Source of the DNA: Streptomyces sp. NRRL S-37
GTDB lineage: Bacteria; Actinomycetota; Actinomycetes; Streptomycetales; Streptomycetaceae
Reading direction: 5' to 3'
Assembly (NCBI RefSeq): GCF_000721605.1
Contig: NZ_JOIZ01000006.1
Span: forward strand, 186,001 to 250,000
DNA length: 64,000 nt
Under the pieces are notes generated by a model. It was not told the origin of the DNA. It did no database searches and saw nothing but the letters and a program-made list of their open reading frames with translations. Below, piece after piece: positions 51,510-60,973 of this stretch. The number at the start of each line of letters is the position of its first letter. Positions within the stretch are counted from its first letter, which is position 1. Made by a program: the position numbers and the translations under genes.

Positions 51510-54500
51510 GTGCCCGCCCGTATCACCGACGCCGATCAGCTCAAGGAGCTCCTCGGCATCCCGTTCACCCCGGAGCAGACGGCCTGCATCATCGCGCCGC
51601 CCGCCCCGCAGGTGATCGTGGCCGGAGCCGGGTCGGGCAAGACGACGGTGATGGCGGCCCGCGTGGTGTGGCTGGTCGGCACCGGCCAGGTCGCCCCCGA
51701 GCAGGTGCTCGGCCTCACCTTCACCAACAAGGCCGCCGGTGAACTCGCCGAGCGCGTCCGCAAGGCGCTGATCAAGGCCGGCGTCACCGACCCCGACCCC
51801 CTCCCGTCACCCGGCCACCACCCCTCGACGACGGCGCTTCGCGCCGACCCCTTCCCGCCGGACCCGGACAACCCCCCGGGCGAGCCCGTGATCTCCACGT
51901 ACCACGCCTTCGCCGGCCGCCTGCTGGCCGACCACGGCCTGCGCGTCGGTCTCGAACCGACCTCCCGCCTCCTCGCCGACGCCACCCGCTACCAGCTCGC
52001 CGCGCGGGTCCTGCGCGAGGCCCCCGGCCTCTACCCGGCGCTCACCCGCTCCTTCCCCGACCTGGTCGGCGACCTCCTCGCCCTCGACGCCGAGCTCTCC
52101 GAACACCTCGTACGGCCCGAGGACCTGCGCGCCCACGACGCCGAGCTGCTGCGCACCCTGGAGAACACCAGGCTCACCAACGCCGACCTGCGCAAGGTCC
52201 CCGAGGCGGCCGCCGCGCGGCGCGAGCTCGCCGACCTGGTGCTGCGCTACCGGGCCGCCAAACGCGAACGCGACCTGCTCGACTTCGGCGACCAGATCGC
52301 CCTCTCCGCCCGGCTCGCCGCCCTCCCCGAGGTGGGCCGCCTGCTGCGCGACGAGTTCCGCGTGGTCCTCCTCGACGAGTACCAGGACACCTCCGTCGCC
52401 CAGCGCGTCCTGCTGGCCGGCCTGTTCGGCGGCGGCACCGGCCACCCCGTGACCGCCGTCGGTGACCCCTGCCAGGCGATCTACGGCTGGCGCGGCGCCT
52501 CCGTCGCCAACCTCGACGACTTCCCCGAGCACTTCGCCCACGCCGACGGCCGCCCCGCCACCCGCCAGTCGCTCAGCGAGAACCGCCGCAGCGGCGGACG
52601 CCTCCTCGACCTCGCCAACGGCCTCGCCGAGCCGCTGCGCGCCCTGCACGCGGGTGTGGAGGCCCTCCGCCCGGCCCCCGGCGCCGAACGCGACGGCATC
52701 GTCCGCTGTGCCCTGCTGCGCACCCACGCGGAGGAGATCGACTGGATCGCCGACTCCGTCGCCCACCTCGTGAACACCGGCAAGGCCCCCGGCGAGATCG
52801 CCGTGCTGTGCCGTACGGCCGGCGACTTCGCCGAGATCCAGGGCGCCCTCGTCGCGCGGGACGTCCCCGTCGAGGTGGTCGGCCTGTCCGGGTTGCTGCA
52901 CCTGCCCGAGATCGCCGACCTGGTCGCCGTCTGCGAGGTCCTCCAGGACCCCGGCGCCAACGCCTCCCTCGTACGGCTGCTGACCGGCCCGCGCTGGCGC
53001 ATCGGCCCCCGCGACCTCGCCCTGCTGGGGCGGCGCGCACGACGGCTCGTCTCCCACGCGCGCGTGGACGGCGACGACGACCCCGACCGGCGGCTCGCCG
53101 AAGCCGTCGAGGGCGTCGACCCGGCCGAGGTGATCTCCCTCGCCGACGCCCTCGACACCTTCCTGGAGACACCGCTGGACGGCCGTGGCGACGACGGCCT
53201 GCCCTTCTCACCGGACGCGCGCGTCCGCTTCGCCCGCCTGGCCACCGAACTGCGCGAGCTGCGCCGCTCCCTCGCCGACCCCCTCATGGACGTCCTGCAC
53301 CGCGTCCTCGCCGTCACCGGCCTGGAGGTCGAACTCTCCGCCTCCCCGCACGCCCTGGCCGCCCGCCGGCGCGAGACCCTCTCCAACTTCCTCGACATCG
53401 CCGCGTCCTTCGCCGCCGGCGACAACGAGGCCACCCTGCTCGCCTTCCTCGCCTTCCTGCGCACCGCCGCCCAGTACGAGAAGGGCCTCGACAACGCGCT
53501 GCCCGGCGGCGAGAACACCGTCAAGGTCCTCACCGCGCACAAGTCCAAGGGCCTCGAATGGGACGTCGTCGCCGTCCCCGGACTGGTCACCGGCACCTTC
53601 CCCAGCGGCCAGGGCCGCGAGAAGTGGACCGCGCAGGGCAAGGTGCTGCCGCACGCCCTGCGCGGCGACGCCGACACCCTGCCCGACGTCGAGTCCTGGG
53701 ACTCCCGCGGCCTGAAGGCCTTCCACGAGGCCATGAAGGAACACCAGCACACCGAGGAACTCCGCCTCGGCTACGTCACCTTCACCCGCCCCCGCTCCCT
53801 GCTCCTCGGCTCCGGCCACTGGTGGGGGCCCAGCCAGAAGAAACCGCGCGGCCCCTCCGACTTCCTCCACGCCCTCCACGCGCACTGCGCCGCCGGACAC
53901 GGCGAGATCGAGGCATGGGCCGACGAGCCCGCCGAGGACGAGGAGAACCCCGCCCTGCACCGCGCCGGCGACGACCAGGTGTGGCCCCTGCCCCTCGACG
54001 ACGCCGCCCTCGCCCGCCGCCGCGCGGCCGCCGACACCGTCCTCGCCCACCTGCACCGCCTCGCCGCCCACCCGGACGGCCCTGCCACGGCCGTACACGA
54101 CCCGGACACCCACGACGACCCGGACTGGCCGCCGCCGCCCGACGACGAGGACCCCCTCCCCGAGGAGGACCCCTTCGCCGACGCCGGCCCGGACGACTGG
54201 GACTCCTGGAGCACCGACCGCCCCACCGTCCCGCACCAGGCGACGGCCCCGGAACCCACCGCACACCCCGGCCCGGCGGAGCCGGCCCCTCCGCCGCGCC
54301 CCCGTCTCACCCCCGAGGAGGCCCGCACCGTCGCCTCCTGGGACCGTGACCTCGACGCCCTCACCGGCGAGCTCCTGCATCTGCGCGAGAGCGTCACCGA
54401 GGTGCGGCTGCCCGCCTCGCTGACCGCCTCCGAACTGCTGCGCCTGGCCGCCGACCCGGACGGCTTCGCCCAGGAGCTGGCCCGTCCCATGCCCCGCCCG

Positions 54501-55037
54501 CCGCAGCCCGCCGCGCGCCGCGGCACCCGCTTCCACGCCTGGGTCGAGGCACGCTTCGAGGAACTGACCCTGCCCATGCTCGATCCGGACGAACTGCCCG
54601 GCAGCGATGCCGAGATCGCCGACGAACGCGACCTGGAGGCCCTCAAGGAGGCCTTCGAACGCACCGAGTACGCCCACCGCACCCCCTACCGCGTGGAAGC
54701 ACCCTTCCAGCTGTCGATCGCCGGCCGGGTCGTCCGCGGCCGCATCGACGCCGTCTACCGGAAGGACGACGGGGACGGGACCACGTACGAGATCGTCGAC
54801 TGGAAGACCGGCCGCGACCGCACCGCCGACCCGCTCCAGCTCGCCGTCTACCGGCTCGCCTGGGCCGAACAGCAGGGCGTCCCCCCGGAGAGCGTCGCGA
54901 CCGCGTTCCTGTACGTGCGCACCGGTGAGATCGTCCGCCCCGGCCCCCTGCCCGGCCGCGCGGAGCTGGAGCGGCTGCTGCTCGGGGAGCCGCCCGGTGA
55001 GATACCGCACTCCGAGGACACCGGCGCGGGCCGATAG
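51510..55037 (+). CDS. adnB: AdnB-like UvrD-family helicase-nuclease
   Basis: 1175 residues. Motor motifs: GAGSGKTTVMAA (about 35), FTNKAAGELAERV, LDEYQDTSVAQR, QAIYGWRGAS, AHKSKGLEWD and YVTFTRPR. An acidic/proline-rich insert (about 870-930) precedes a C-terminal PD-(D/E)xK nuclease: RGRIDAVYR, EIVDWKTGRD and QLAVYRLAW. No Fe-S cysteines, as in mycobacterial AdnB. Leaderless start at GTG 51510 gives adnB its own promoter about 100 nt after adnA. Partner of the upstream gene in double-strand break end resection. Confidence 0.88.
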   Translation: MPARITDADQLKELLGIPFTPEQTACIIAPPAPQVIVAGAGSGKTTVMAARVVWLVGTGQVAPEQVLGLTFTNKAAGELAERVRKALIKAGVTDPDPLPSPGHHPSTTALRADPFPPDPDNPPGEPVISTYHAFAGRLLADHGLRVGLEPTSRLLADATRYQLAARVLREAPGLYPALTRSFPDLVGDLLALDAELSEHLVRPEDLRAHDAELLRTLENTRLTNADLRKVPEAAAARRELADLVLRYRAAKRERDLLDFGDQIALSARLAALPEVGRLLRDEFRVVLLDEYQDTSVAQRVLLAGLFGGGTGHPVTAVGDPCQAIYGWRGASVANLDDFPEHFAHADGRPATRQSLSENRRSGGRLLDLANGLAEPLRALHAGVEALRPAPGAERDGIVRCALLRTHAEEIDWIADSVAHLVNTGKAPGEIAVLCRTAGDFAEIQGALVARDVPVEVVGLSGLLHLPEIADLVAVCEVLQDPGANASLVRLLTGPRWRIGPRDLALLGRRARRLVSHARVDGDDDPDRRLAEAVEGVDPAEVISLADALDTFLETPLDGRGDDGLPFSPDARVRFARLATELRELRRSLADPLMDVLHRVLAVTGLEVELSASPHALAARRRETLSNFLDIAASFAAGDNEATLLAFLAFLRTAAQYEKGLDNALPGGENTVKVLTAHKSKGLEWDVVAVPGLVTGTFPSGQGREKWTAQGKVLPHALRGDADTLPDVESWDSRGLKAFHEAMKEHQHTEELRLGYVTFTRPRSLLLGSGHWWGPSQKKPRGPSDFLHALHAHCAAGHGEIEAWADEPAEDEENPALHRAGDDQVWPLPLDDAALARRRAAADTVLAHLHRLAAHPDGPATAVHDPDTHDDPDWPPPPDDEDPLPEEDPFADAGPDDWDSWSTDRPTVPHQATAPEPTAHPGPAEPAPPPRPRLTPEEARTVASWDRDLDALTGELLHLRESVTEVRLPASLTASELLRLAADPDGFAQELARPMPRPPQPAARRGTRFHAWVEARFEELTLPMLDPDELPGSDAEIADERDLEALKEAFERTEYAHRTPYRVEAPFQLSIAGRVVRGRIDAVYRKDDGDGTTYEIVDWKTGRDRTADPLQLAVYRLAWAEQQGVPPESVATAFLYVRTGEIVRPGPLPGRAELERLLLGEPPGEIPHSEDTGAGR

Positions 55038-55047
55038 GCTCGAGGAC

Positions 55048-56460
55048 ATGAGCCAGCCCGTTGACACCGCCGTCAGCGCCGTCCGTACGTACATCGCACA
55101 GCACCGCGTCGCCTTCCTCGACGACCTCACCGAGTGGCTGCGCATCCCGTCCGTCTCGGCCCAGCCCGACCACGCGCCCGACGTGCGCCGCAGCGCCGAC
55201 TGGCTCGCCGCCGCGCTCAAGGAGACCGGCTTCCCGACCGCCGAGGTCTGGCCCACCCCCGGCGCCCCGGCCGTCTACGCCGAGTGGCCCTCCGCCGACC
55301 CCGGGGCGCCCACCGTGCTGGTCTACGGCCACCACGACGTGCAGCCCGCGGCCCGCGAGGACGGCTGGGACAGCGAGCCCTTCGAACCCGTCGTCCGGGA
55401 CGGCCGCCTCCACGCGCGCGGCGCGGCCGACGACAAGGGCCAGGTGTTCTTCCACACCCTCGGCGTCCGGGCCCACCTCGCCGCCACCGGCCGCACCACC
55501 CCGGCCGTCCACCTGAAACTGCTGATCGAGGGCGAGGAGGAATCCGGCTCCCCGCACTTCCGCGCGCTCGTCGAACAGCACGCGGACCGGCTCACCGCCG
55601 ACGCCGTGATCGTCTCCGACACCGGCATGTGGTCCGAGGACACCCCCACCGTGTGCACCGGCATGCGCGGCCTCGCCGAGTGCGAGATCCGGCTGTACGG
55701 CCCCGACCAGGACGTCCACTCCGGTTCCTTCGGCGGCGCGGTGCCCAACCCGGCCACCGCCGTCGCCCGCCTGGTGGCCGCCCTCCACGACGAGCACGCG
55801 CGCGTGGCGATCCCCGGCTTCTACGACGGCGTCGTCGAGCTCACCGACCGCGAACGCGAGCTCTTCGCCGAACTGCCCTTCGACGAGGACCGGTGGCTGC
55901 GCACCGCCAGGTCCCACGGCACCCACGGCGAAGCCGGGTACAGCACCCTGGAGCGCGTCTGGGCCCGCCCCACCGCCGAGGTCAACGGCATCGGCGGCGG
56001 CTACCAGGGCCCCGGCAGCAAGACGGTCATCCCGTCCTCCGCCATGGTGAAGCTGTCCTTCCGGCTCGTCGCCGGCCAGGACCCCGAGCACGTGCGCGAG
56101 GCCGTGGGCGCCTGGGTGCCCGGACAGCTGCCCGACGGCATCCGCCACGAGATCACCTTCAGCCCCGCCACCCGCCCCTGCCTGACACCGCTGGACCACC
56201 CGGCCCTGCGGTCCGTGGTCCGCGCGATGGGCCGCGCCTTCGACGCACCCGTCCGCTTCACCCGCGAGGGCGGCTCCGGACCCGCCGCCGACCTCCAGGA
56301 CGTCCTCGGCGCACCGGTGCTGTTCCTCGGCATCTCCGTCCCGTCCGACGGCTGGCACGCCCCCAACGAGAAGGTCGACCTGGACCTGCTCCTCAAAGGC
56401 GTCGAGACCAGCGCCCACCTGTGGGGCGACCTCGCCGAGCACTGGCGGCCCGCCCCCTGA
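55048..56460 (+). CDS. M20-family dipeptidase
   Basis: 470 residues. Zinc-peptidase landmarks: VYGHHDVQPA (about 92-101), RGAADDKGQV, the catalytic glutamates in EGEEESGSPH, and a C-terminal SDGWHAPNEKVD. Length and motif order fit the M20 dipeptidase group (carnosinase/PepV-like). ATG 55048 lies 10 nt after adnB and has GAGGAC just upstream; a TAGGCT overlapping the adnB stop could be a -10 box. Located between adnB and nudC, as M20-type or similar genes are in some relatives. Confidence 0.83.
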   Translation: MSQPVDTAVSAVRTYIAQHRVAFLDDLTEWLRIPSVSAQPDHAPDVRRSADWLAAALKETGFPTAEVWPTPGAPAVYAEWPSADPGAPTVLVYGHHDVQPAAREDGWDSEPFEPVVRDGRLHARGAADDKGQVFFHTLGVRAHLAATGRTTPAVHLKLLIEGEEESGSPHFRALVEQHADRLTADAVIVSDTGMWSEDTPTVCTGMRGLAECEIRLYGPDQDVHSGSFGGAVPNPATAVARLVAALHDEHARVAIPGFYDGVVELTDRERELFAELPFDEDRWLRTARSHGTHGEAGYSTLERVWARPTAEVNGIGGGYQGPGSKTVIPSSAMVKLSFRLVAGQDPEHVREAVGAWVPGQLPDGIRHEITFSPATRPCLTPLDHPALRSVVRAMGRAFDAPVRFTREGGSGPAADLQDVLGAPVLFLGISVPSDGWHAPNEKVDLDLLLKGVETSAHLWGDLAEHWRPAP

Positions 56461-56609
56461 CCCCGCACACCGTCCGGACCGGACACCCGCGCGGGGCACA
56501 CTGGAAGGGACCCGCCGCCACGCCCCGCAGGACCCGGTCCCTCCCGCCGCACGTCCCGCCGAACCGCCCGCCGACCCAATCCGTTCCACCGGGGGAGTTG
56601 GAAGCACCC

Positions 56610-57554
56610 GTGACCACCTGGACCGACCACACCGCCGACCGTCCCATCTCGCTCACCGCCCCGAGCGGCATCGACCGCGCCGCCCACCACCGGCTCGACG
56701 AGGCATGGCTCGCGGCGGCGTGGAGCCACCCCTCGACCCGCTGCTTCGTGGTCTCCGGCGGCCAGGTCCTCATCGACGAGACGGCGGACGGACGTACCGA
56801 ACTCGTCATGACCCCGTCCTTCGAGGCCCCGCTCACCGAGGCCCACCGCTACTTCCTCGGCAACGACGAGGACGGCGTCAGCTACTTCGCCCTCCAGAAG
56901 GACTCCCTGCCCGGCCGCATGGACGACTCCGCCCGCCCGGCGGGCCTGCGCGAGGCGGGACTGCTCCTGTCACCGCGCGAAGCCGGCCTGATGGTGCACG
57001 CGGTCGCCCTGGAGAACTGGCAGCGGCTGCACCGCTTCTGCTCCCGCTGCGGCGAGCGCACCGTCATCGCCGCCGCGGGACACATCCGCCGCTGCCCCGC
57101 CTGCGGCGCCGAGCACTACCCGCGCACCGACCCCGCGGTGATCATGGCCGTCGTCGACGACCAGGACCGCCTCCTGCTCGGCCGCCAGGTCCACTGGCCC
57201 GAGGGCCGCTTCTCCACGCTCGCCGGATTCGTCGAGCCGGGAGAGTCCATCGAGCAGTCGGTGCGCCGCGAGGTCCACGAGGAGGTCGGCATCGGCGTCG
57301 GCGAGGTCGAGTACGTCGCCAGCCAGCCCTGGCCCTTCCCGTCCAGCCTCATGCTGGGCTTCACCGCCCGCGCCACCACGACCGAGATCAATGTCGACGG
57401 CGACGAGATCCACGAGGCCCGCTGGTTCTCCCGCGACGAACTCGGCGCCGCCTTCGAGTCCGGCGAGGTGCTCCCGCCGTACGGCATCTCGATCGCGGCC
57501 CGCCTGATCGAACGCTGGTACGGCAAGGAGCTGCCGACCCGCGGCGCCTTCTGA
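56610..57554 (+). CDS. nudC: NAD(H) pyrophosphatase, NudC type
   Basis: 314 residues. Zinc ribbon CSRCGERT...CPACGAEH (about 149-169), Nudix box GFVEPGESIEQSVRREVHEEVG (about 209-230), and the NudC-specific SQPWPFPSSLM (about 243-253). It hydrolyses NADH to NMNH and AMP and can decap NAD-capped RNA. GTG 56610 is preferred; GGAAG lies upstream and the N-terminal NudC domain begins there. Positional match to Rv3199c. Confidence 0.9.
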   Translation: MTTWTDHTADRPISLTAPSGIDRAAHHRLDEAWLAAAWSHPSTRCFVVSGGQVLIDETADGRTELVMTPSFEAPLTEAHRYFLGNDEDGVSYFALQKDSLPGRMDDSARPAGLREAGLLLSPREAGLMVHAVALENWQRLHRFCSRCGERTVIAAAGHIRRCPACGAEHYPRTDPAVIMAVVDDQDRLLLGRQVHWPEGRFSTLAGFVEPGESIEQSVRREVHEEVGIGVGEVEYVASQPWPFPSSLMLGFTARATTTEINVDGDEIHEARWFSRDELGAAFESGEVLPPYGISIAARLIERWYGKELPTRGAF

Positions 57555-57634
57555 CCGGACCGCCGCTTCGACGGAGCCCCGGCGCCGGACCGCCGGGGCC
57601 CGTTCCCCGTACCGGCTACGCTGTCGGGCCGGGC

Positions 57635-57709
57635 GGAGCCGTAGCGCAGAGGTCGTCGCGCGCGGTCTCCAAAACCGCGAGGACGCCGGTTCGAATCCGG
57701 CCGGCTCCG
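57635..57709 (+). tRNA. tRNA-Trp (anticodon CCA)
   Basis: 75-nt cloverleaf: acceptor GGAGCCG/CGGCTCC, T8-A9, D-arm GCGC-AGAGGTCGTC-GCGC, anticodon stem GCGGT/ACCGC with loop CTCCAAA (CCA at 57669-57671), T-arm GCCGG-TTCGAAT-CCGGC, discriminator G. No encoded CCA. The base between D and anticodon stems is absent, and GGC/GCC outside the acceptor extend it to 10 complementary pairs. Lies between nudC and mrx1. Confidence 0.88.
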
Positions 57710-57734
57710 CCTCCCCGCCCCCGAAGACACGTCG

Positions 57735-57765
57735 GCCCCCTCCGGTCATCTCGACCGGAGGGGGC
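57735..57765. terminator. Intrinsic terminator after tRNA-Trp and mrx1
   Basis: Perfect 13-bp stem GCCCCCTCCGGTC / GACCGGAGGGGGC with loop ATCTC, between the tRNA and the convergent mycoredoxin gene. Confidence 0.8.
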
Positions 57766-57779
57766 GCGGCGCCGGAACG

Positions 57780-58037
57780 TCAGACCGCGAGAGCCTGCTT
57801 CACCTGGGCGAGGCTCGGGTTCGTCATCACGACCTCGTCGCCACCGACGGAGGGAACCACGCGGACCGTGGGCACTGTCTGGTTTCCGCCGTTCGCCTTC
57901 TCCACGAAGGCCGCGGAGTCCGGGTCCTGCTCGATGTTGATCTCGGTGTACGCGATGCCCTCACGGTCCAGCTGGCTCTTCAGCCGGCGGCAGTAGCCGC
58001 ACCACGTGGTGCTGTACATCGTCACAGTGCCCTGCAT
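57780..58037 (-). CDS. mrx1: Mycoredoxin-1
   Basis: 85 residues from ATG 58037, with AAGGAG upstream. Glutaredoxin fold: MQGTVTMYSTTWCGYCRRLK with CGYC active site, TVPTV cis-proline loop and GGDEVVMTNPSL. Uses mycothiol to reduce mixed disulfides. Same position as Rv3198A, next to uvrD2. Confidence 0.92.
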   Translation of the reverse strand: MQGTVTMYSTTWCGYCRRLKSQLDREGIAYTEINIEQDPDSAAFVEKANGGNQTVPTVRVVPSVGGDEVVMTNPSLAQVKQALAV

Positions 58038-58223
58038 GCCTCTCGCGCTCCTTCGGCGGCTCGGGGAAGTCCTTGTCGTGGGAGGAACATACGGGAGGGC
58101 GCCGGCATTCCCGCCGGCCGGCCGCACGGGTCCCCCGTGATACCCGCCGCATTAGTACGACTACGGGGGCCTCCCTGTGGACAACCGGCTCGCCTGTCTC
58201 CGGCGACCTGGCAGCATGGCTGT

Positions 58224-60431
58224 GTGACAGCAGCAACGCACTCCACTCTCTTCCCACAGGTACCGGACTCGGCCGACGCGGTGCTCGAGGGGCTCGACCC
58301 CGAGCAGCGCGCCGTGGCCACCGCCCTGCAGGGTCCGGTGTGCGTGCTGGCGGGCGCCGGCACCGGCAAGACCCGGGCCATCACCCACCGGATCGCCTAC
58401 GGGGTGCGCGCGGGCATCCTCCAGCCCTCCAGCGTGCTCGCCGTCACCTTCACCAACCGCGCCGCCGGTGAGATGCGCGGCCGGCTGCGCCAGCTCGGTG
58501 CCGTCGGCGTCCAGGCCCGCACCTTCCACTCCGCGGCGCTGCGCCAGTTGCAGTACTTCTGGCCGAAAGCGATCGGCGGCTCCCTGCCCCGGCTCGTCGA
58601 CCGCAAGATCCAGCTGGTCGCCGACGCGGCCACCGCCTGCCGTATCCGGCTCGACCGGGGCGAGCTGCGGGACGTCACCGCGGAGATCGAATGGTCCAAG
58701 GTCACCCAGACCGTCCCGGCCGACTACGCGGCCGCCGCCGCCAAGGCCGGCCGGGAGTCCCCCCGCGACCCCGCCGAGATCGCCCAGCTCTACTCCGCCT
58801 ACGAGGACCTCAAGCGCGAGCGCGCCGTCATCGACTTCGAGGACGTGCTGCTGCTGACCGTCGCCGTCCTGCAGGACCGGCACGACATCGCCGAGCAGGT
58901 CCGCGCCCAGTACCAGCACTTCGTCGTCGACGAGTACCAGGACGTCAGCCCGCTCCAGCAGCGGCTGCTGGAACTGTGGCTCGGCGAGCGGGAGAACCTG
59001 TGCGTGGTCGGCGACGCCAGCCAGACGATCTATTCGTTCACGGGCGCAACCCCCGACCATCTGCTCGACTTCCGCACCCGTCACCCCGGGGCCACCGTCG
59101 TCAAGCTGGTCCGCGACTACCGCTCGACCCCCCAGGTCGTCCGCCTGGCGAACGGCCTGCTCGCCCAGGCCCGCGGCCGGGCCGCCGACCACCGGCTGGA
59201 GCTGGTCTCCCAGCGCGCCGCGGGGACCGAGCCGGTCTTCACCGAGTACCCCGACGAGCCCGCCGAGGCGGAGGGCGTCGCCCGACGTATCCGTGAACTG
59301 ACCGACGCCGGGGTCCCGGCGAGCGAGATCGCCGTCCTGTTCCGGACGAACGCCCAGTCCGAGACCTACGAGCAGGCCCTCGCCGATGTCGGCGTGCCCT
59401 ACCAGCTACGGGGCGCCGAGCGGTTCTTCGACCGCCCCGAGGTGCGCAAGGCCGGCATCGCCCTGCGCGGCGCGGCCCGCTTCGGCGGTAACGACGCCCT
59501 CCTCGACGACGCCCCCGACCTGCCTTCCCAGGTGCGTGCCGTGCTCTCGGGCGAGGGCTGGACGACCCAGCCGCCGGCCGGCTCCGGAGCGGTCCGGGAA
59601 CGCTGGGAGTCACTGGCCGCGCTGGTGCATCTCGCCCAGGACTTCGCCGCCGCCCGGCCCGGTGCCACCCTCGCCGACCTCGTCGCCGAACTCGACGAGC
59701 GGGCCGGCGCCCAGCACGCCCCGACCGTGCAGGGCGTCACCCTTGCCTCGCTGCACTCGGCCAAGGGCCTGGAGTGGGACGTCGTCTTCCTGGTCGGCGT
59801 CACCGAGGGCATGATGCCGATCACCTACGCAAAGACCGACGAACAGATCGAGGAGGAGCGCCGTCTCCTCTATGTCGGTGTCACCCGTGCCCGTGAGCGC
59901 CTCCAGCTCTCCTGGGCGCTCTCCCGTTCGCCCGGCAGCCGGCCGAACCGCCGCCCCAGCCGCTTCCTCCACGGACTGCGCCCCGGGTCGAACGCCGCCG
60001 CGGGCCGGGGCGGCGCGGCCGGCGCGGGAGGTGTGGAGCGCGGCTCGTTCGGGGCGGCGTCCCCCGCGGTCGTCCCGGGCCCCAGACACGGACAGCGCAG
60101 CCCCGCCCGCTGCCGGGTGTGCGGCCGCACGCTGACCGACGCGGGCGAGATGAAGCTGATGCGCTGCGAGGACTGCCCCACGGACATGGACGAGGGCCTG
60201 TACGAGCGGCTCCGTGAGTGGCGCGCCGTCCAGGCGGGGCGCAGCGGGCAGCCGGCCTTCTGCGTCTTCACCGACAAGACGCTGATGGCCATCGCCGAGA
60301 CGGTCCCCGACGACGAGCACGCGCTGGCCAGGATCCCCGGAGTGGGGATGCGCAAGCTGGGCCGCTACGGAGCCGATGTTCTGGCCATCTGCGCAGGTCG
60401 TGACATCCATGAGGAACAGGATCAGGACTGA
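58224..60431 (+). CDS. uvrD2: UvrD2 DNA helicase
   Basis: 735 residues from GTG 58224. SF1A motifs: GAGTGKTRAI (about 44), VDEYQDVSPLQ, SQTIYSFTGA, HSAKGLEWDVVF and VGVTRARERL. A C-terminal extension contains the tetracysteine motif CRVCGRTL...RCEDC (about 633-654), a linker and an HRDC domain (about 670-730, ending ARIPGVGMRKLGRYGADVLAIC). This layout is that of mycobacterial UvrD2 (Rv3198c). CAGCAT lies 6 nt before the GTG, so it could be leaderless. Immediately upstream of wblC. Confidence 0.9.
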   Translation: MTAATHSTLFPQVPDSADAVLEGLDPEQRAVATALQGPVCVLAGAGTGKTRAITHRIAYGVRAGILQPSSVLAVTFTNRAAGEMRGRLRQLGAVGVQARTFHSAALRQLQYFWPKAIGGSLPRLVDRKIQLVADAATACRIRLDRGELRDVTAEIEWSKVTQTVPADYAAAAAKAGRESPRDPAEIAQLYSAYEDLKRERAVIDFEDVLLLTVAVLQDRHDIAEQVRAQYQHFVVDEYQDVSPLQQRLLELWLGERENLCVVGDASQTIYSFTGATPDHLLDFRTRHPGATVVKLVRDYRSTPQVVRLANGLLAQARGRAADHRLELVSQRAAGTEPVFTEYPDEPAEAEGVARRIRELTDAGVPASEIAVLFRTNAQSETYEQALADVGVPYQLRGAERFFDRPEVRKAGIALRGAARFGGNDALLDDAPDLPSQVRAVLSGEGWTTQPPAGSGAVRERWESLAALVHLAQDFAAARPGATLADLVAELDERAGAQHAPTVQGVTLASLHSAKGLEWDVVFLVGVTEGMMPITYAKTDEQIEEERRLLYVGVTRARERLQLSWALSRSPGSRPNRRPSRFLHGLRPGSNAAAGRGGAAGAGGVERGSFGAASPAVVPGPRHGQRSPARCRVCGRTLTDAGEMKLMRCEDCPTDMDEGLYERLREWRAVQAGRSGQPAFCVFTDKTLMAIAETVPDDEHALARIPGVGMRKLGRYGADVLAICAGRDIHEEQDQD

Positions 60432-60443
60432 TCCGAACTCGTC

Positions 60444-60484
60444 GGAAAAATAGTTTGCGCATGCCCCGGCAATCCCCATAGGTT
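60444..60484 (+). promoter_or_regulatory. WhiB7/WblC-type promoter of wblC
   Basis: An AT-rich block GGAAAAATAGTTT (60444-60456) abuts -35 TTGCGC (60455-60460), then an 18-nt spacer and -10 TAGGTT (60479-60484). WhiB7/WblC is known to bind next to sigma-A region 4 at AT-rich sequence just upstream of the -35, including its own promoter. Expected start about 60491, giving a leader of nearly 590 nt. Confidence 0.65.
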
Positions 60485-60594
60485 CTTAGGCACGGGGATG
60501 GCGGCCTTCTCCAAGGCCCCACTACCGTGTTGTACTTGTACGTCCGCGGACCGGTTCACCCCGGTCCCCTAGACGCCGAGAGGAGGCGAGTCCA

Positions 60595-60909
60595 GTGATC
60601 AGCATCAACACCAGCTCCATCGTCAAACTGACCGATCGCTCGGCCGTCTCCCTGTGCATCCTCGGCGCCTCGAACCAGGGCACCGGTCTGTCCGGCATTC
60701 ACGCCGAACGTCTGGTGTCCTCCCTCGCTCCCGCGGCTCCTGCCGTCCGTGAGCGCGATGAGCGACCGACCAAGGCACTGGAAGCGGTAGTGGCACAGGC
60801 GAAGGCCTATGCCTTTGCGGCGGCCGGTGCCGGATTCCGGAAGCAGACGACGCAGCACCACCTGATGTGGGCCTTCCGTGGGCCAGAACCCTGGAGTGAT
60901 CCAGCCTGA
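60595..60909 (+). CDS. Upstream ORF in the wblC leader (104 residues)
   Basis: GTG at 60595 is preceded by a perfect AGGAGG (60581-60586) 8 nt away. The 104-residue product starts MISINTSSIVKLTDRSAVSL and ends MWAFRGPEPWSDPA, followed by a TGA 21 nt before the wblC attenuator stem. Its third positions contain more A/T than neighbouring genes, so it may be a cis-acting leader more than a working protein. In mycobacteria and Streptomyces, wblC/whiB7 leaders with uORFs control readthrough when translation is disturbed. No domain recognised. Confidence 0.65.
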   Translation: MISINTSSIVKLTDRSAVSLCILGASNQGTGLSGIHAERLVSSLAPAAPAVRERDERPTKALEAVVAQAKAYAFAAAGAGFRKQTTQHHLMWAFRGPEPWSDPA

Positions 60910-60930
60910 TGCGATCAGGCCGGCGCCTTC

Positions 60931-60973
60931 AGGGCCGCGGAACCCCATCCGGGATCCGCGGCCCTTCTGTTTT
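60931..60973 (+). terminator. Attenuator terminator in the wblC leader
   Basis: Perfect 11-bp stem AGGGCCGCGGA / TCCGCGGCCCT, with CCC-ATCC-GGG pairing inside and a following TCTGTTTT run. It lies after the uORF stop and about 100 nt before wblC, the place expected for conditional termination. Competing small hairpins overlap the uORF end (CTGGA-GTGA-TCCAG; CCTGAT-GCG-ATCAGG at about 60905-60919). Confidence 0.8.

Noticed and set aside
57635..58037. tRNA used as a prophage or integrative-element attachment site
   Set aside because: No integrase, no direct repeat of the tRNA end, and only core genes on both sides.
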